Shown piece by piece: positions 1 to 9,308 of a stretch of 64,000 nucleotides of DNA. Made by a program: the position numbers and the translations under genes. The notes beneath the pieces were generated by a model. It made no database searches. It was not told where the DNA came from and worked only from the letters and a program-made list of their open reading frames with translations. The stretch covers positions 310,001-374,000 of the forward strand of contig JBJHCW010000001.1 in NCBI GenBank assembly GCA_050486205.1, in the 5' to 3' direction. Source of the DNA: PWQG01 sp050486205. GTDB taxonomy: Bacteria; Pseudomonadota; Gammaproteobacteria; Pseudomonadales; Pseudohongiellaceae. Numbering within the stretch: the first letter of the stretch is position 1; each line of letters opens with the position of its first letter.

Positions 1-911
1 ATCGCAAACCGTATGTCACCCAGCACCAGACACCCCGGCTCGTCGGACATCTCCTGCAGTGTCAGATAATTGTCGGAAAACCCGGCGAATCGGTCAATAT
101 CCCGCAACAACGCTTCATGCGCAGTACCACGTGCGTTCACCGCATTTGTGATCACTTCGGGCGTGGCGACACGTTCCACACCGCCCGGATAAAAGCGGAC
201 AGCAGAAAAAGGCCCGGCCCGATAGGCATCCACGTAGAAATGCCCGTCATATTCATACACTCCGCGCCAGAGCAACAGGTTGCCAAAAGAAGGTTTGACC
301 ACGCGACGCTCGACCCGATGGCCACGCGCGTCCACTACCGCGTCCAGTGCCAGACTCGCCCGGCTTTGCTGCAGCCAGCCAAGACCAGGCCATGCCAGCA
401 GCAGGATCACCCCGACCCAGGCTACCGCCGGCTGCCGCTTCAACAGCACATACAGCAACACCGCTGCGCCCAGCAGCGTGTAGACCGGGTCAATGATTGA
501 TATCACACTCCAGGCCGTTCTGGCATCAGAGAATGGCCATAACAGATGCGTACCATAACTGGTGGCTGCATCCAGCAAGCCGGCGGTGGCGCAGCCCAGT
601 GTGCCAAACAGATACAGTCGCGCGAAAGCAACCGGCTCCAGCAGACCCCGGTGCCAATGCGGTCGCTGGAGCAAAGGCCACAACACCAGGGCAGCCAGCA
701 GCCCTCCAACCGGAATGAATACCAGTGCGTGTGTGAAATGACGGTGAAAGTCCAGGTTCAGCAGCGGATCGTTGCCAGAGCGGATCAGAATATCCAGATC
801 TACCAGCATGGCGCCAATGGCACCAGCCGCAGCGGCGGTTCGCACGCTTTGCGGGCGGGCCGCGCTCTGGGCCAACAAGGCACCGGTAATGCCATGACTG
901 AAAGGGTCCAT
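1..911 (-). CDS. YdjM-type membrane-bound metal-dependent hydrolase, 3' end outside window
   Basis: The minus-strand frame is open from an ATG at 909-911 to the left edge, so the C-terminus is missing. It starts MDPFSHGITGALLAQS and has the early His-rich motif HRHFTHAL, followed by several hydrophobic membrane segments. This is the layout of the YdjM/YbcI (DUF457) family of inner-membrane proteins annotated as metal-dependent hydrolases. In that family the His and Asp residues of the N-terminal part are thought to bind metal; no substrate is established. The visible C-terminal soluble part includes FSDNYLTLQEM and GDIRFA, as in YdjM-like proteins. It lies 46 bases downstream of the next minus-strand gene and may be co-transcribed with it. 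Family assignment is good; function is unknown. Confidence 0.75.
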   Translation of the reverse strand, partial: MDPFSHGITGALLAQSAARPQSVRTAAAAGAIGAMLVDLDILIRSGNDPLLNLDFHRHFTHALVFIPVGGLLAALVLWPLLQRPHWHRGLLEPVAFARLYLFGTLGCATAGLLDAATSYGTHLLWPFSDARTAWSVISIIDPVYTLLGAAVLLYVLLKRQPAVAWVGVILLLAWPGLGWLQQSRASLALDAVVDARGHRVERRVVKPSFGNLLLWRGVYEYDGHFYVDAYRAGPFSAVRFYPGGVERVATPEVITNAVNARGTAHEALLRDIDRFAGFSDNYLTLQEMSDEPGCLVLGDIRFA

Positions 912-957
912 CAGATGCCCATGCGTGGAATGCTGTAACGCTCAGACACGCCATCCA

Positions 958-1743
958 TTAGCGTGCGTCTTCGCTTTGCTGCACAACCTGGGACAGATAC
1001 TCGTTGCTGCGGGTCATTTCATACCGCTTGAAGCGGATGCGCGGATGCATCTCACGCATGCGGGCACACAGCAGTCCGTGTGCGGAGTGTAACTGAGCGT
1101 CGGTGATCACTCTGTTGATGTCACACTCCCCGGCAAGCTTCAGCAGGCGATCAAAATTAACTATGAAGTTTTCGGTGTGGGTTGTGCGAATCTGGGATCC
1201 GTAGAACAAGCGGTGCAGATCCTCACCCTGGCCGGCCAGGATCAGGAAGCGGCGGGAGAATATCTCCGAATCACCGGTTGCATACTTGTGCCACATCTCG
1301 GTAAATTCGGCGTCACTGATGGCATTGGCACCACGTGGTCCACGGCTGCTCTGCAACAACAGCCCGGCAATACCGCCCAACTGCCGCCGTGTTGTCTCGG
1401 CGATCTTGAAAAACGTCTCCTGGCGCACATTGCGTTCGTTGGCAGTAAGTGCCTCAGCCTGTTTGGCAGACACCACATTGCTGCGATGCAGTTCGCGATT
1501 GTTCTGTGCCAGAATGGTTTGCTGGATAAACAGACCGATGACCAGCCAGAGGAACGCCAGCGGCGCAAAAGCACCTTCCAGAAACCCACCCATGTCCTCG
1601 ATTGGCATCACGACAAATTCGCGCCAGCCGACGTTCAGGGTTATGTAGAGATATCCGAGTATCAGCCAGACAGCGGTCATGACCAGACCGAAACCAATGC
1701 GCCAGTCTGTGCGACCATAGACTTCTTTGTTGGGTTTCTTCAT
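958..1743 (-). CDS. Hypothetical inner-membrane protein
   Basis: This 261-residue protein is not one I recognise. Two hydrophobic segments lie near residues 17-37 and 58-76, separated by a loop, and are followed by a mostly helical, charged region (AKQAEALTANERNVRQ) that could form a coiled coil and would lie in the cytoplasm. The ATG at 1741-1743 has no strong ribosome binding site. The gene diverges from xseB across 170 bases and precedes the YdjM-like gene on the same strand, so the two may form a transcription unit. No enzymatic motif is visible. Confidence 0.6.
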   Translation of the reverse strand: MKKPNKEVYGRTDWRIGFGLVMTAVWLILGYLYITLNVGWREFVVMPIEDMGGFLEGAFAPLAFLWLVIGLFIQQTILAQNNRELHRSNVVSAKQAEALTANERNVRQETFFKIAETTRRQLGGIAGLLLQSSRGPRGANAISDAEFTEMWHKYATGDSEIFSRRFLILAGQGEDLHRLFYGSQIRTTHTENFIVNFDRLLKLAGECDINRVITDAQLHSAHGLLCARMREMHPRIRFKRYEMTRSNEYLSQVVQQSEDAR

Positions 1744-1913
1744 GACAGACTGCAGGCGGGGCTGACGTTACGGATTCAGCCGCCAGAATACTGCCCCTGC
1801 CTGAACAGGTCAACGCTGCACAGGCCAGCGCGTTGAATCATTGCTATTGGCAGCCAGACATTCGATAATTCACCGCTGGAACACCGCAGAGATCGCCTCG
1901 GGAGCACGCATTC

Positions 1914-2159
1914 ATGGCAGACAAACAGGATGCCACCTTTGATTTTGAGAAGTCACTGGCCGAGCTGGAATCGCTGGTGGCCGCGATGGAAGAAGGCGAC
2001 CTGTCGCTGGAAGAGTCGCTCAAGGCCTTCGAGGCGGGTATCCGGCTGACGCGCCAGTGCCAGAGTGCCCTGCAACAGGCAGAGCAGAAGGTTCAGGTGC
2101 TGATGGATGCGGACGGGGATCCCGAGCCCATGGATCCGCAGACCGCAGACCAACCCTGA
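1914..2159 (+). CDS. xseB: Exodeoxyribonuclease VII small subunit
   Basis: The 81-residue product is the small subunit of exonuclease VII, which binds XseA and helps degrade single-stranded DNA to oligonucleotides. The family core is clear: FEKSLAELESLVAAMEEGDLSLEESLKAFEAG is present across residues 11-43, ending in an acidic tail. A GGAG lies nine bases before the ATG. The stop codon overlaps the ispA start (TGATG), so translation is coupled, as in many gammaproteobacteria with xseB-ispA-dxs. xseA is not in the window. Confidence 0.95.
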   Translation: MADKQDATFDFEKSLAELESLVAAMEEGDLSLEESLKAFEAGIRLTRQCQSALQQAEQKVQVLMDADGDPEPMDPQTADQP

Positions 2160-3106
2160 TGAATACGCCCCATCCCCCATCCCACGGACATGAAACAGGC
2201 GACGCTGACAGTTTCAGTCTGGCGTCTTATCTGACCGAGTGCCAGCAGCGCTGCCAGCGCGCCATGCAGGATCGACTGACCGCATTGCCCGCACTGCCAA
2301 CACCACTGCGGGACGCCATGGAGTATGCCTCCCTGCTTGGTGGTAAACGCATTCGCCCGGCCCTGGCCTACGCTGCTGCGCGCGCAATCGGGGACCACTC
2401 GCCGGCCCGGATTGACGATGCTGCCTGCGCGCTGGAATTGATTCACTGTTACTCGCTTATCCATGATGACCTGCCGGCCATGGATAATGACAACCTGCGC
2501 CGTGGGCGCCCCACAGTTCACAAGGCATGGGACGAAGCAACTGCCATCCTGGCAGGAGACGCCCTGCAGGCGCTGGCGTTCCGTATCATAAGCACAGCAG
2601 GACCTGACAGCCCGCCGGCTGAAGTACAATTGCAGATGTGCCGGGAGCTGGCAGCTGCAGCCGGCTATGAAGGTATGGTAGGCGGTCAGGGCATCGACAT
2701 CCAGGCAGCCAATCGTGCCCTGAGCCTGCTGGAACTCGAAACCATGCATCGGCTGAAAACCGGAGCCCTGATCCGTGCGTCGGTCAGTCTCGGCGCGCTG
2801 GCCACCGGCAACAGCACACGGCCGGATCGTGAAGCGCTGGACACCTATGCCCGAAACATTGGACTGGCGTTCCAGGTACAGGATGACATCCTGGATGTTG
2901 CCAGTGACACCAGCATTCTGGGCAAGCAACAAGGCGCGGATCAGGCAAGAAACAAACCCACCTACGTCACGCTGCTCGGTCTGGACGGAGCCCGCGAAAA
3001 AGCCACTGAGTTGCTGGCAAATGCCCGGGACGCCCTCAGTGGTTTCGGCGCCCGCGCCGATGCGTTGCACGCCATTGCTGGTTATATCATCCAGCGGCAA
3101 CATTGA
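2159..3106 (+). CDS. ispA: Farnesyl diphosphate synthase (polyprenyl synthetase)
   Basis: This enzyme condenses dimethylallyl and isopentenyl diphosphates to geranyl and then farnesyl diphosphate, the precursor of quinone side chains and undecaprenyl phosphate. Both aspartate-rich motifs are present: the first in LIHDDLPAMDNDNLRRG, the second in FQVQDDILDVASD. GGKRIRPAL near the N-terminus and the KTGALIRASV segment also match the family. The ATG at 2159 overlaps the xseB stop by one base and gives 315 residues, slightly longer than E. coli IspA (299) because of an N-terminal extension rich in His and Pro. An in-frame ATG at 2057 lies inside xseB and was not used. Confidence 0.95.
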   Translation: MNTPHPPSHGHETGDADSFSLASYLTECQQRCQRAMQDRLTALPALPTPLRDAMEYASLLGGKRIRPALAYAAARAIGDHSPARIDDAACALELIHCYSLIHDDLPAMDNDNLRRGRPTVHKAWDEATAILAGDALQALAFRIISTAGPDSPPAEVQLQMCRELAAAAGYEGMVGGQGIDIQAANRALSLLELETMHRLKTGALIRASVSLGALATGNSTRPDREALDTYARNIGLAFQVQDDILDVASDTSILGKQQGADQARNKPTYVTLLGLDGAREKATELLANARDALSGFGARADALHAIAGYIIQRQH

Positions 3107-3160
3107 CGAAGCACCCACAGTCCATTAACGTAGTGAATTGCCTTGACTCGACTTATCACC

Positions 3161-5059
3161 ATGCTCGACGAAATTCCTTTGACCCGGCCGGAAACGCCAC
3201 TACTGGATCAGGTCAACACACCGGATGACCTGAAACAGATTGCCCCGGAGCAGCTTGACGATCTTGCCCGGGAGCTTCGCGCCTACCTGCTGTATTCAGT
3301 CGGCCAGACCGGTGGTCACTTCGGGGCTGGCCTTGGCGTGGTTGAGCTTACCATCGCCCTGCATTACGTGTTCAACACCCCGCATGACCGCATTGTGTGG
3401 GATGTTGGCCACCAGACCTACCCCCACAAGATCCTGACCGGCAGGCGGGAGCGAATGCTCAGCATGCGGCAGGCCGGCGGACTTGCCGCCTTCCCTTCGC
3501 GTACGGAAAGTGACTACGACACATTTGGTGTCGGTCATTCCAGTACATCGATCAGCGCCGCCCTTGGCATGATGGTGGCCGCACGGGACCAGAAGCTGGA
3601 AAGGCACAGTATTGCGGTGATAGGTGACGGCGCCATGACCGCCGGCATGGCCTTCGAGGCCCTCAACCACGCCGGACATCTGGACAACGATTTTCTGGTC
3701 ATACTCAACGACAACAATATGTCGATTTCTCACAATGTCGGCGGCCTGTCCAGTTACTTCGCTCGAATGTGGGCCAGCAAGCCCTACAACTTCATTCGTT
3801 CCGGTAGCAAAAAAGTGCTGTCACACATTCCGCCAGCGCTCAAGGCTGCACACCGTGCAGAGGAATACATGAAGGGAATGGTGTCACCCGGCACCCTGTT
3901 TGAGGAAATCGGCTTCAACTATATCGGCCTGATTGACGGTCATGACACACTTGGCCTGATTGACGTGCTGAACAACATCAAGACACTGCGTGGCCCCCAG
4001 CTGCTGCATGTCGTGACCCAGAAAGGCAAAGGCTACAAGGCTTCGGAAAATGACCCCTTTGGCATGCATGCCCTGACAAAGATCGAGCCCAAACCGGCTC
4101 GACCGGCACCTGCCAGCACATCGCCAACCTACTCCGCAGTCTTTGGTCAGTGGTTATGCGACATGGCAGCCAGCGATGAGCGCACTGTCGGCATCACGCC
4201 GGCCATGAGCACAGGTTCCGGAATGGACCACTTTGCCGAACGGTTTCCCGAACGCTTCCACGATGTGGCCATTGCCGAGCAACATGCGGTCACTTTCGCC
4301 GCGGGTCTGGCCTGTGATGGTATGAAACCGGTAGTGGCCATCTATTCAACGTTTTTGCAGCGGGCCTATGATCAACTCATCCACGATGTCGCCCTGCAGA
4401 ACCTGGATGTACTGTTTGCCATTGACCGGGCTGGTCTTGTCGGGGAGGACGGGCCCACTCATGCTGGCAGTTTTGACCTGAGCTTCCTGCGCTGTATACC
4501 CAATATGGTGATCATGGCGCCCAGCGACGAGAACGAAACACGGCAGATGTTGTACACAGGCCACCAATACCCGGGACCAGCGGCCGTGCGTTATCCACGA
4601 GGAAAGGGGCCTGGTGCCACTATCAATAAAGAAATGCAGGCACTCACCATCGGCAAGGCCCTGGTGCGCCGCGAGGGCGAACGCGTGGCAATTCTGGCTT
4701 TTGGCAGCCTGGTAAGCACCGCATTGGCGGCGGCCGAATCACTCAACTGCACCGTGGTGGACATGCGCTTCGTCAAACCGCTGGACACCGATACGGTACT
4801 GCGCATGGCGGAAAAGCACGACTTGCTGGTCACACTGGAGGAAAACACCGTCAGTGGCGGTGCCGGTTCCGCGGTCAACGAATACCTGTGCGAGATGGGC
4901 TACGCTACACGGGTACTGAATCTGGGTTTGCCGGATCGATTCCTGGAGCACGGTAAACCCGGGCAGATGCTGGCGGACGCCGGGCTGGACACCAACAGCA
5001 TAGTCCGTCGCATCCATCAGCGACTGAAAAAACCTGATTCCCGGTCACAGGCTGTATGA
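3161..5059 (+). CDS. dxs: 1-deoxy-D-xylulose-5-phosphate synthase
   Basis: Dxs is the thiamine-diphosphate enzyme that joins pyruvate and glyceraldehyde 3-phosphate in the first step of the MEP isoprenoid pathway. The cofactor motif runs from GDGAMTAGMAFEALN to NDNNMSIS, and the pyrimidine-domain glutamate is in DVAIAEQHAVTFAAG. GGHFGAGLGVVELTIALHYV and DVGHQTYPHKILTGRR are typical. I chose the ATG at 3161 (MLDEIPLTRPETPLLD), which matches the start of pseudomonad Dxs; a TTG at 3143 would add six residues, and neither has a strong ribosome binding site. The stop overlaps the cobO start by four bases (ATGA). It sits directly after ispA, so two isoprenoid genes share an operon. Confidence 0.95.
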   Translation: MLDEIPLTRPETPLLDQVNTPDDLKQIAPEQLDDLARELRAYLLYSVGQTGGHFGAGLGVVELTIALHYVFNTPHDRIVWDVGHQTYPHKILTGRRERMLSMRQAGGLAAFPSRTESDYDTFGVGHSSTSISAALGMMVAARDQKLERHSIAVIGDGAMTAGMAFEALNHAGHLDNDFLVILNDNNMSISHNVGGLSSYFARMWASKPYNFIRSGSKKVLSHIPPALKAAHRAEEYMKGMVSPGTLFEEIGFNYIGLIDGHDTLGLIDVLNNIKTLRGPQLLHVVTQKGKGYKASENDPFGMHALTKIEPKPARPAPASTSPTYSAVFGQWLCDMAASDERTVGITPAMSTGSGMDHFAERFPERFHDVAIAEQHAVTFAAGLACDGMKPVVAIYSTFLQRAYDQLIHDVALQNLDVLFAIDRAGLVGEDGPTHAGSFDLSFLRCIPNMVIMAPSDENETRQMLYTGHQYPGPAAVRYPRGKGPGATINKEMQALTIGKALVRREGERVAILAFGSLVSTALAAAESLNCTVVDMRFVKPLDTDTVLRMAEKHDLLVTLEENTVSGGAGSAVNEYLCEMGYATRVLNLGLPDRFLEHGKPGQMLADAGLDTNSIVRRIHQRLKKPDSRSQAV

Positions 5060-5670
5060 CTGACAACACCAACAACGAGCGCAAGGAGCGCCACAAACGT
5101 GCCATGCAACGCAAGAAGGCGCATGTGGATGAGCGTATTGCCGCTGCCACCGTGGACAAGGGCCTTGTTGTAGTGCTGACGGGCAATGGCAAGGGTAAAA
5201 GTTCGTCAGCCTTTGGCATGCTGGCGCGCAGTGTTGGTCATGGCATGCGATCGGGCGTGGTGCAATTTATCAAGGGCATCTGGGAATGCGGCGAACAACT
5301 GCTGTTCCAGAATCATCCGCTGGTCGAATTCCATGTCATGAAAACCGGCTTCACGTGGGAGACCCAGGACAGGGAAAAGGACATCGCCGCTGCAAGACAG
5401 ACCTGGCAACAGGCCGAGCGGCTGTTGCAGGACAGTAATTGCCAGCTGCTGGTCCTTGATGAGCTGACTTACATGCTCACTTATGGTTATCTGGATACTG
5501 ACACCGTCGTGGAAGCCATCAGCAAGCGCCCGGCCGGCCAACATGTTGTGATTACCGGTCGCAATGCAAACAGGGCACTGATCGAGCTGGCCGACACTGT
5601 CAGCGAGGTCAAGGACATCAAGCATGCTTTCAACAACGGCATCAAGGTACAGAAAGGCATCGACTTCTGA
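5056..5670 (+). CDS. cobO: Cob(I)yrinic acid a,c-diamide adenosyltransferase
   Basis: This is the CobA/CobO/BtuR-type ATP:corrinoid adenosyltransferase, which puts the 5'-deoxyadenosyl group on cob(I)alamin or its precursors. The Walker A motif GNGKGKSS lies near residues 43-50. QFIKGIWECGE, LVLDELTYMLTYGYLD and VVITGRNANRALIELAD are the usual family segments. The 204-residue length is normal. Its ATG overlaps the dxs stop (ATGA), so it is translationally coupled to an isoprenoid gene. The next gene is a cobalamin-binding protein, which points to corrinoid salvage; no de novo cobalamin genes are in the window. Confidence 0.93.
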   Translation: MTDNTNNERKERHKRAMQRKKAHVDERIAAATVDKGLVVVLTGNGKGKSSSAFGMLARSVGHGMRSGVVQFIKGIWECGEQLLFQNHPLVEFHVMKTGFTWETQDREKDIAAARQTWQQAERLLQDSNCQLLVLDELTYMLTYGYLDTDTVVEAISKRPAGQHVVITGRNANRALIELADTVSEVKDIKHAFNNGIKVQKGIDF

Positions 5671-5680
5671 ACGAAGCCCA

Positions 5681-6598
5681 GTGAACCGGGTGTTGAGACT
5701 GAGACCGGGTATGAGCCTGGGCATAAGCGTGAACCTGAGCCTTGGCCTGTTCATGATGCTTGTCGCCTGGTCGGTTCCAACAGCGGCCCGGCCGATCTCC
5801 GTGCTGGATGATGAACAGAATACTGTCGCACTGGATCAGGCTGCCACGCGGATCATAAGCCTGGCGCCATCAATGACCGAATTGCTCTACAGCCTCGGTG
5901 TCGGCGACCGTATTGTGGGCGTCATGGCACACAGCGACTTCCCGCCTGATGCTACCAGCCTGCCTGTGGTCGGTCGTCACGACCTGCTGGACATGGAAGG
6001 TATACTGGCCCTGAACCCCGATCTGATTGTCGCCTGGCGCAGTGGCAATCCCCGCTCTTCACTGCAGCGACTGCGGGAACTTGGTTTCACCCTGTATGTT
6101 GCTGAACCTGAGTCATTGGCCAGTATCGGCAGTCATCTGGCACGACTGGGGACTCTCACCGGACAACAGGACCAGGCGGACATGCTGGTCAATGCGTTTG
6201 ACCGACAGATCGAGAGCCTGCGCCAGCGCTACGGCAATCGTGAGCCGGTGTCGGTGTTCTATCAGGTATGGCACTCACCCATTGTCAGTGTGGGTGGACG
6301 CGAACTGGTCAATGACATGATCAGCCTGTGCGGTGGACGCAACATATTTTCTGAGCTGGGGGTCGGACCAACCGTCGACCGGGAATCGGTCATACTGCGC
6401 AATCCGGATGTGATTCTGGCCAGCGGTTCGGACCGGACACACCCGCGCTGGCTGGAGGATTGGCGCGACTGGCCCGGCATAGGCGCGGTGGCCAACAACC
6501 ACCTGTATGCACTCGCGCCGGAACTGGTCCAACGCCACAGCCTGCGTGCCATCCAGGGCGCCCGGCAAATGTGTGAGTATATCGATCAGGCCCGCTGA
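5681..6598 (+). CDS. btuF: Periplasmic cobalamin-binding protein of an ABC importer
   Basis: This is a class III periplasmic binding protein of the BtuF type, which carries vitamin B12 to BtuCD. RIISLAPSMTELLYSLGVGDRIVGV, NPDLIVAWRSGNP and LCGGRNIF are characteristic. I chose the GTG at 5681 because it gives a signal peptide with a basic n-region (NRVLRLRPG), a hydrophobic core and a cleavage site near TAARP; the ATG at 5711 would remove the positive charges. A GAAG lies four bases before the GTG. It follows cobO by 10 bases. The membrane and ATPase partners BtuC and BtuD are not in the window. Confidence 0.85.
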   Translation: MNRVLRLRPGMSLGISVNLSLGLFMMLVAWSVPTAARPISVLDDEQNTVALDQAATRIISLAPSMTELLYSLGVGDRIVGVMAHSDFPPDATSLPVVGRHDLLDMEGILALNPDLIVAWRSGNPRSSLQRLRELGFTLYVAEPESLASIGSHLARLGTLTGQQDQADMLVNAFDRQIESLRQRYGNREPVSVFYQVWHSPIVSVGGRELVNDMISLCGGRNIFSELGVGPTVDRESVILRNPDVILASGSDRTHPRWLEDWRDWPGIGAVANNHLYALAPELVQRHSLRAIQGARQMCEYIDQAR

Positions 6599-6660
6599 AC
6601 ACAGCGCCGCTACCGCCGGCAAGATGTGACCTTACCGGATGAATCTGGCAGAATGCCCGC

Positions 6661-7167
6661 ATGAGTAACCATCTTCTGTATTTTGCCTACGGTTCAAACA
6701 TGGCGCCCGAGCGCCTGCAGGCCAGAACGCCATCAGCGCGACCGCTGGGCGTTGGCACACTGGCGGGACGTCGATTGGCCTTCCGGAAATTGAGCCGGGA
6801 GGATGGTTCCGGCAAGTGCGATGTCCCCCTGAGCACCAATCCCGATGACCGTGTGTACGGCGTGCTCTACAGCCTGCATCCGGAGGAACTGCCGACACTG
6901 GATGCCTATGAAGGTGTGGGATTCGGTTATGACAGGGAAACGCTGGACATCACCCGTTCAGACGGAACGATCGTGCAGGCCGAGACCTATATCGCCACAC
7001 TGACCCGACCCGGCTTGTTGCCATTTTGCTGGTACCGGGAGCATGTGTTGCGCGGCGCCCGTCGTCACGGTTTGCCTGCCGATTATATTGCCGCCATTGA
7101 ATCGCTTGCGGTACAGGAGGATCCGGACAGGATTCGCCGCAACCGCGAGCTCGCGATCTATTCCTGA
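6661..7167 (+). CDS. Gamma-glutamylcyclotransferase-like protein
   Basis: The 168-residue protein begins MSNHLLYFAYGSNM; YFAYGSNM is the substrate-binding signature of the gamma-glutamylcyclotransferase fold. The family's catalytic glutamate is probably the Glu of DAYEGVGFGY. Such enzymes cyclise gamma-glutamyl amino acids to 5-oxoproline or trim gamma-glutamyl amines; the substrate here cannot be told. It is separated from btuF by 62 bases and converges with ribA 52 bases downstream. Confidence 0.85.
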   Translation: MSNHLLYFAYGSNMAPERLQARTPSARPLGVGTLAGRRLAFRKLSREDGSGKCDVPLSTNPDDRVYGVLYSLHPEELPTLDAYEGVGFGYDRETLDITRSDGTIVQAETYIATLTRPGLLPFCWYREHVLRGARRHGLPADYIAAIESLAVQEDPDRIRRNRELAIYS

Positions 7168-7219
7168 GCTATTCCCGGGTTTTTTCCAGAACTTTCCCCA
7201 GACAGGTCCCCGGAATCAC

Positions 7220-7816
7220 TTACCAGTCACCATGCAGCATGTGCCCCAGTTTGCTGACCTTGGCCGCAAGATAGCTTTCATTGTGTCGATTGAGCCCGGT
7301 GCGTATCGGCAGACGTTCAACCACATCAAAACCTGAAAGCTCCAGCGCTGCCACTTTTTTCGGATTGTTGGTCATCAGTCTCAGGCGCGACACACCAAAG
7401 TGATCAAGCATGGGTTTGCAGATTTCATACTCCCTTCGATCAGCCTCGAATCCGAGCTGCTCGTTGGCCTCGACGGTATCAGCACCCTGATCCTGCAAGG
7501 AGTAAGCCTTGATCTTGTTGAGCAAGCCGATGCCACGCCCTTCCTGTCGCAGGTAGAGAATCAGACCCGTGCCTTCCTCGGCGATTTTTTTCATGGCGAA
7601 CTGCAACTGGGGGCCACAATCACAACGCAGACTGAACAGCGCATCGCCGGTCAGGCATTCCGAATGCACCCGGCACAACACTGCCTGCCCCGGTTCCGGT
7701 TCACCCATGGCCAGCACGACATGCTCCTTGCCAGTCACCAGATCCTCGAACCCGTGGATACTGAAGGTACCCCATTCGGTTGGCAACTTGGCCGTGGCTA
7801 TAAACTTGATTCTCAC
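7220..7816 (-). CDS. ribA: GTP cyclohydrolase II
   Basis: RibA opens GTP to give formate and the pyrimidine that starts riboflavin synthesis. The zinc ligands are intact: in VHSECLTGDALFSLRCDCG the cysteines fall at 54, 65 and 67, the same numbers as in E. coli RibA. The RQEGRGIGL loop and the C-terminal RLMTNNPKK segment are also present. Start is a GTG with a GGGG upstream. It is the last gene of the minus-strand riboflavin block, 11 bases after pgpA. Because the RibA-like domain of the RibB fusion (10247-11386) lacks these residues, this gene is expected to supply all GTP cyclohydrolase II activity. Confidence 0.95.
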   Translation of the reverse strand: MRIKFIATAKLPTEWGTFSIHGFEDLVTGKEHVVLAMGEPEPGQAVLCRVHSECLTGDALFSLRCDCGPQLQFAMKKIAEEGTGLILYLRQEGRGIGLLNKIKAYSLQDQGADTVEANEQLGFEADRREYEICKPMLDHFGVSRLRLMTNNPKKVAALELSGFDVVERLPIRTGLNRHNESYLAAKVSKLGHMLHGDW

Positions 7817-7827
7817 ACACTACCCCT

Positions 7828-8328
7828 TCAAATGACGACCAGCGCCAGCAGCTGAATACAGGCAAGCGCCATGATACCGGCCAGCACATCATCCACCATG
7901 ATGCCCATGCCGCCATGCACATGCTCATCCAGCCAGCGGATGGGCCACGGCTTGACGATATCGAAGAACCGGAACAAGACAAAACCGAGCACAACCCAGA
8001 CCAGGCCCGGCGGAGCAAGAAACATCGTGAGCCAGAAACCGACAAATTCATCCCAGACAATGCCACCGTGATCGTGCACGCCCACATCTTCGGCAGTTTT
8101 GCCACACAGCCAGATACCTGTAACAAAAGTGACCAGCAAGAATCCCAGATAAATGGGCCAGCTCATGGCCGGCAACAACAGATAGATGATCACTGCCGCC
8201 ACGGTGCCGACAGTGCCAGGCGCCTTTGGCGAGGCACCACTGCCAAAACCGAAAGCAGCAAAATGAACCGGATTGCGCCATACCGAATCCGGCGTATGGA
8301 TACTTGTCCGTTTGTTGCTGTCTGTCAT
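7828..8328 (-). CDS. pgpA: Phosphatidylglycerophosphatase A
   Basis: PgpA removes the terminal phosphate from phosphatidylglycerol phosphate in the inner membrane. FGSGASPKAPGTVGTV near the N-terminus and the acidic DDVLAGIMA near the C-terminus are family signatures, with membrane segments between. At 166 residues it has the normal length. It follows thiL by 11 bases, the common gammaproteobacterial order nusB-thiL-pgpA. Confidence 0.93.
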   Translation of the reverse strand: MTDSNKRTSIHTPDSVWRNPVHFAAFGFGSGASPKAPGTVGTVAAVIIYLLLPAMSWPIYLGFLLVTFVTGIWLCGKTAEDVGVHDHGGIVWDEFVGFWLTMFLAPPGLVWVVLGFVLFRFFDIVKPWPIRWLDEHVHGGMGIMVDDVLAGIMALACIQLLALVVI

Positions 8329-8339
8329 CCGGCTCCCCT

Positions 8340-9308
8340 TCAGTCAGCCCGGAAATGGGTGTAGGCACGTGTCCTGAATGTCAGTCCGGCACCCTTGTTG
8401 TTGAACCAGCGGATACCGTTGCCTGCCACAATACGCCCGATCCGGCTGCAGTTGACTCCCAGCGCTGCCAGCGCCTTGACAGCCTGGTCTGCCTGGTCCG
8501 GCGACACCGTGAAACACAGTTCGTAGTCATCACCACCAGTCAGCGCCAGGTCATACCATTGCTCAGGCGGCACCGTCTGCCGGAATGTTTCAGACAGTGG
8601 CAGCTCGTCAACATTGACCTCAGCACCCACCTCGCTGGCGGTCAGTATATGCCCGAGATCAGCCTGTAAACCATCGGACACATCAATGGCAGCCGATGCC
8701 AGCCCTCTCAGCGCCAGGCCTGCTGCCACACGTGAGTCCGGGCAATACCAGGCATCCGACAGCTCAGCAGGCAGCTCTGCTCCGTCAACAATGAAGGGCA
8801 GGGCAGCCGCGGCGTCACCGAGTGTCCCGGTGACACAGATCACGTCTCCGACACGGGCGCCGGATCTGCGCAACTCCGTGCCCACCGGCGCCTGCCCATG
8901 CACCTGTATGCTTATTCCCAGCGGCCCGCGTGTGATATCCCCACCAACCAGTGGGCAGTTGTGAGCAGCGGCCACTTGCGCCAGACCACACGAAAATGCA
9001 TCCAGCCAGTGCTCATCAACGGCAGGTAGACTCAGGCCCAGTGTGAAACACAGTGGATCCGCGCCCATGGCAGCCAGATCACTGAGATTCACCAGCAAGG
9101 CACGTTGGCCGAGCAGAAAGCCATCACACCTGGCAGGAAAGTGCACATTCTCCTGCAGCAGATCCATGGACATCAGCAACTGCACGCCAGCAGACGGCGT
9201 TATCACTGCAGCATCGTCGCCAATGCCCAGCAGCACGCCGGCGCGCCTGAAAGCCAGTTCCGGCGTATTGAAGAAACGCCGGATCAGTTCAAACTCACCC
9301 AAGGCCAC
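8340..9308 (-). CDS. thiL: Thiamine-monophosphate kinase
   Basis: ThiL phosphorylates thiamine phosphate to thiamine diphosphate, the cofactor needed by Dxs in this same window. GIGDDAAVI, NLSDLAAMGADPLCFTLGL, LVGGDITRGP and the C-terminal TGGDDYELCFTV identify it. I chose the GTG at 9308, giving MALGEFELIRRFF, which matches the E. coli start MACGEFSLIARYF. It overlaps the nusB stop by 14 bases; an in-frame TTG at 9317 would add three residues. Confidence 0.94.
   Translation of the reverse strand: MALGEFELIRRFFNTPELAFRRAGVLLGIGDDAAVITPSAGVQLLMSMDLLQENVHFPARCDGFLLGQRALLVNLSDLAAMGADPLCFTLGLSLPAVDEHWLDAFSCGLAQVAAAHNCPLVGGDITRGPLGISIQVHGQAPVGTELRRSGARVGDVICVTGTLGDAAAALPFIVDGAELPAELSDAWYCPDSRVAAGLALRGLASAAIDVSDGLQADLGHILTASEVGAEVNVDELPLSETFRQTVPPEQWYDLALTGGDDYELCFTVSPDQADQAVKALAALGVNCSRIGRIVAGNGIRWFNNKGAGLTFRTRAYTHFRAD

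Noticed and set aside
526..954. Open frame of 142 codons on the minus strand
   Set aside because: It lies in another frame of the YdjM-like gene, which has clear family motifs; its sequence is Trp/Gly/Cys-rich as expected of an out-of-frame read.
2093..3118. Long open frame of 341 codons on the minus strand across ispA
   Set aside because: It is antisense to a clear polyprenyl synthetase, has no recognisable domain and reflects high G+C; no ribosome binding site is visible.
5000..5700. Cobalamin riboswitch before cobO or btuF
   Set aside because: cobO overlaps dxs and btuF follows by 10 bases; there is no leader to hold one.
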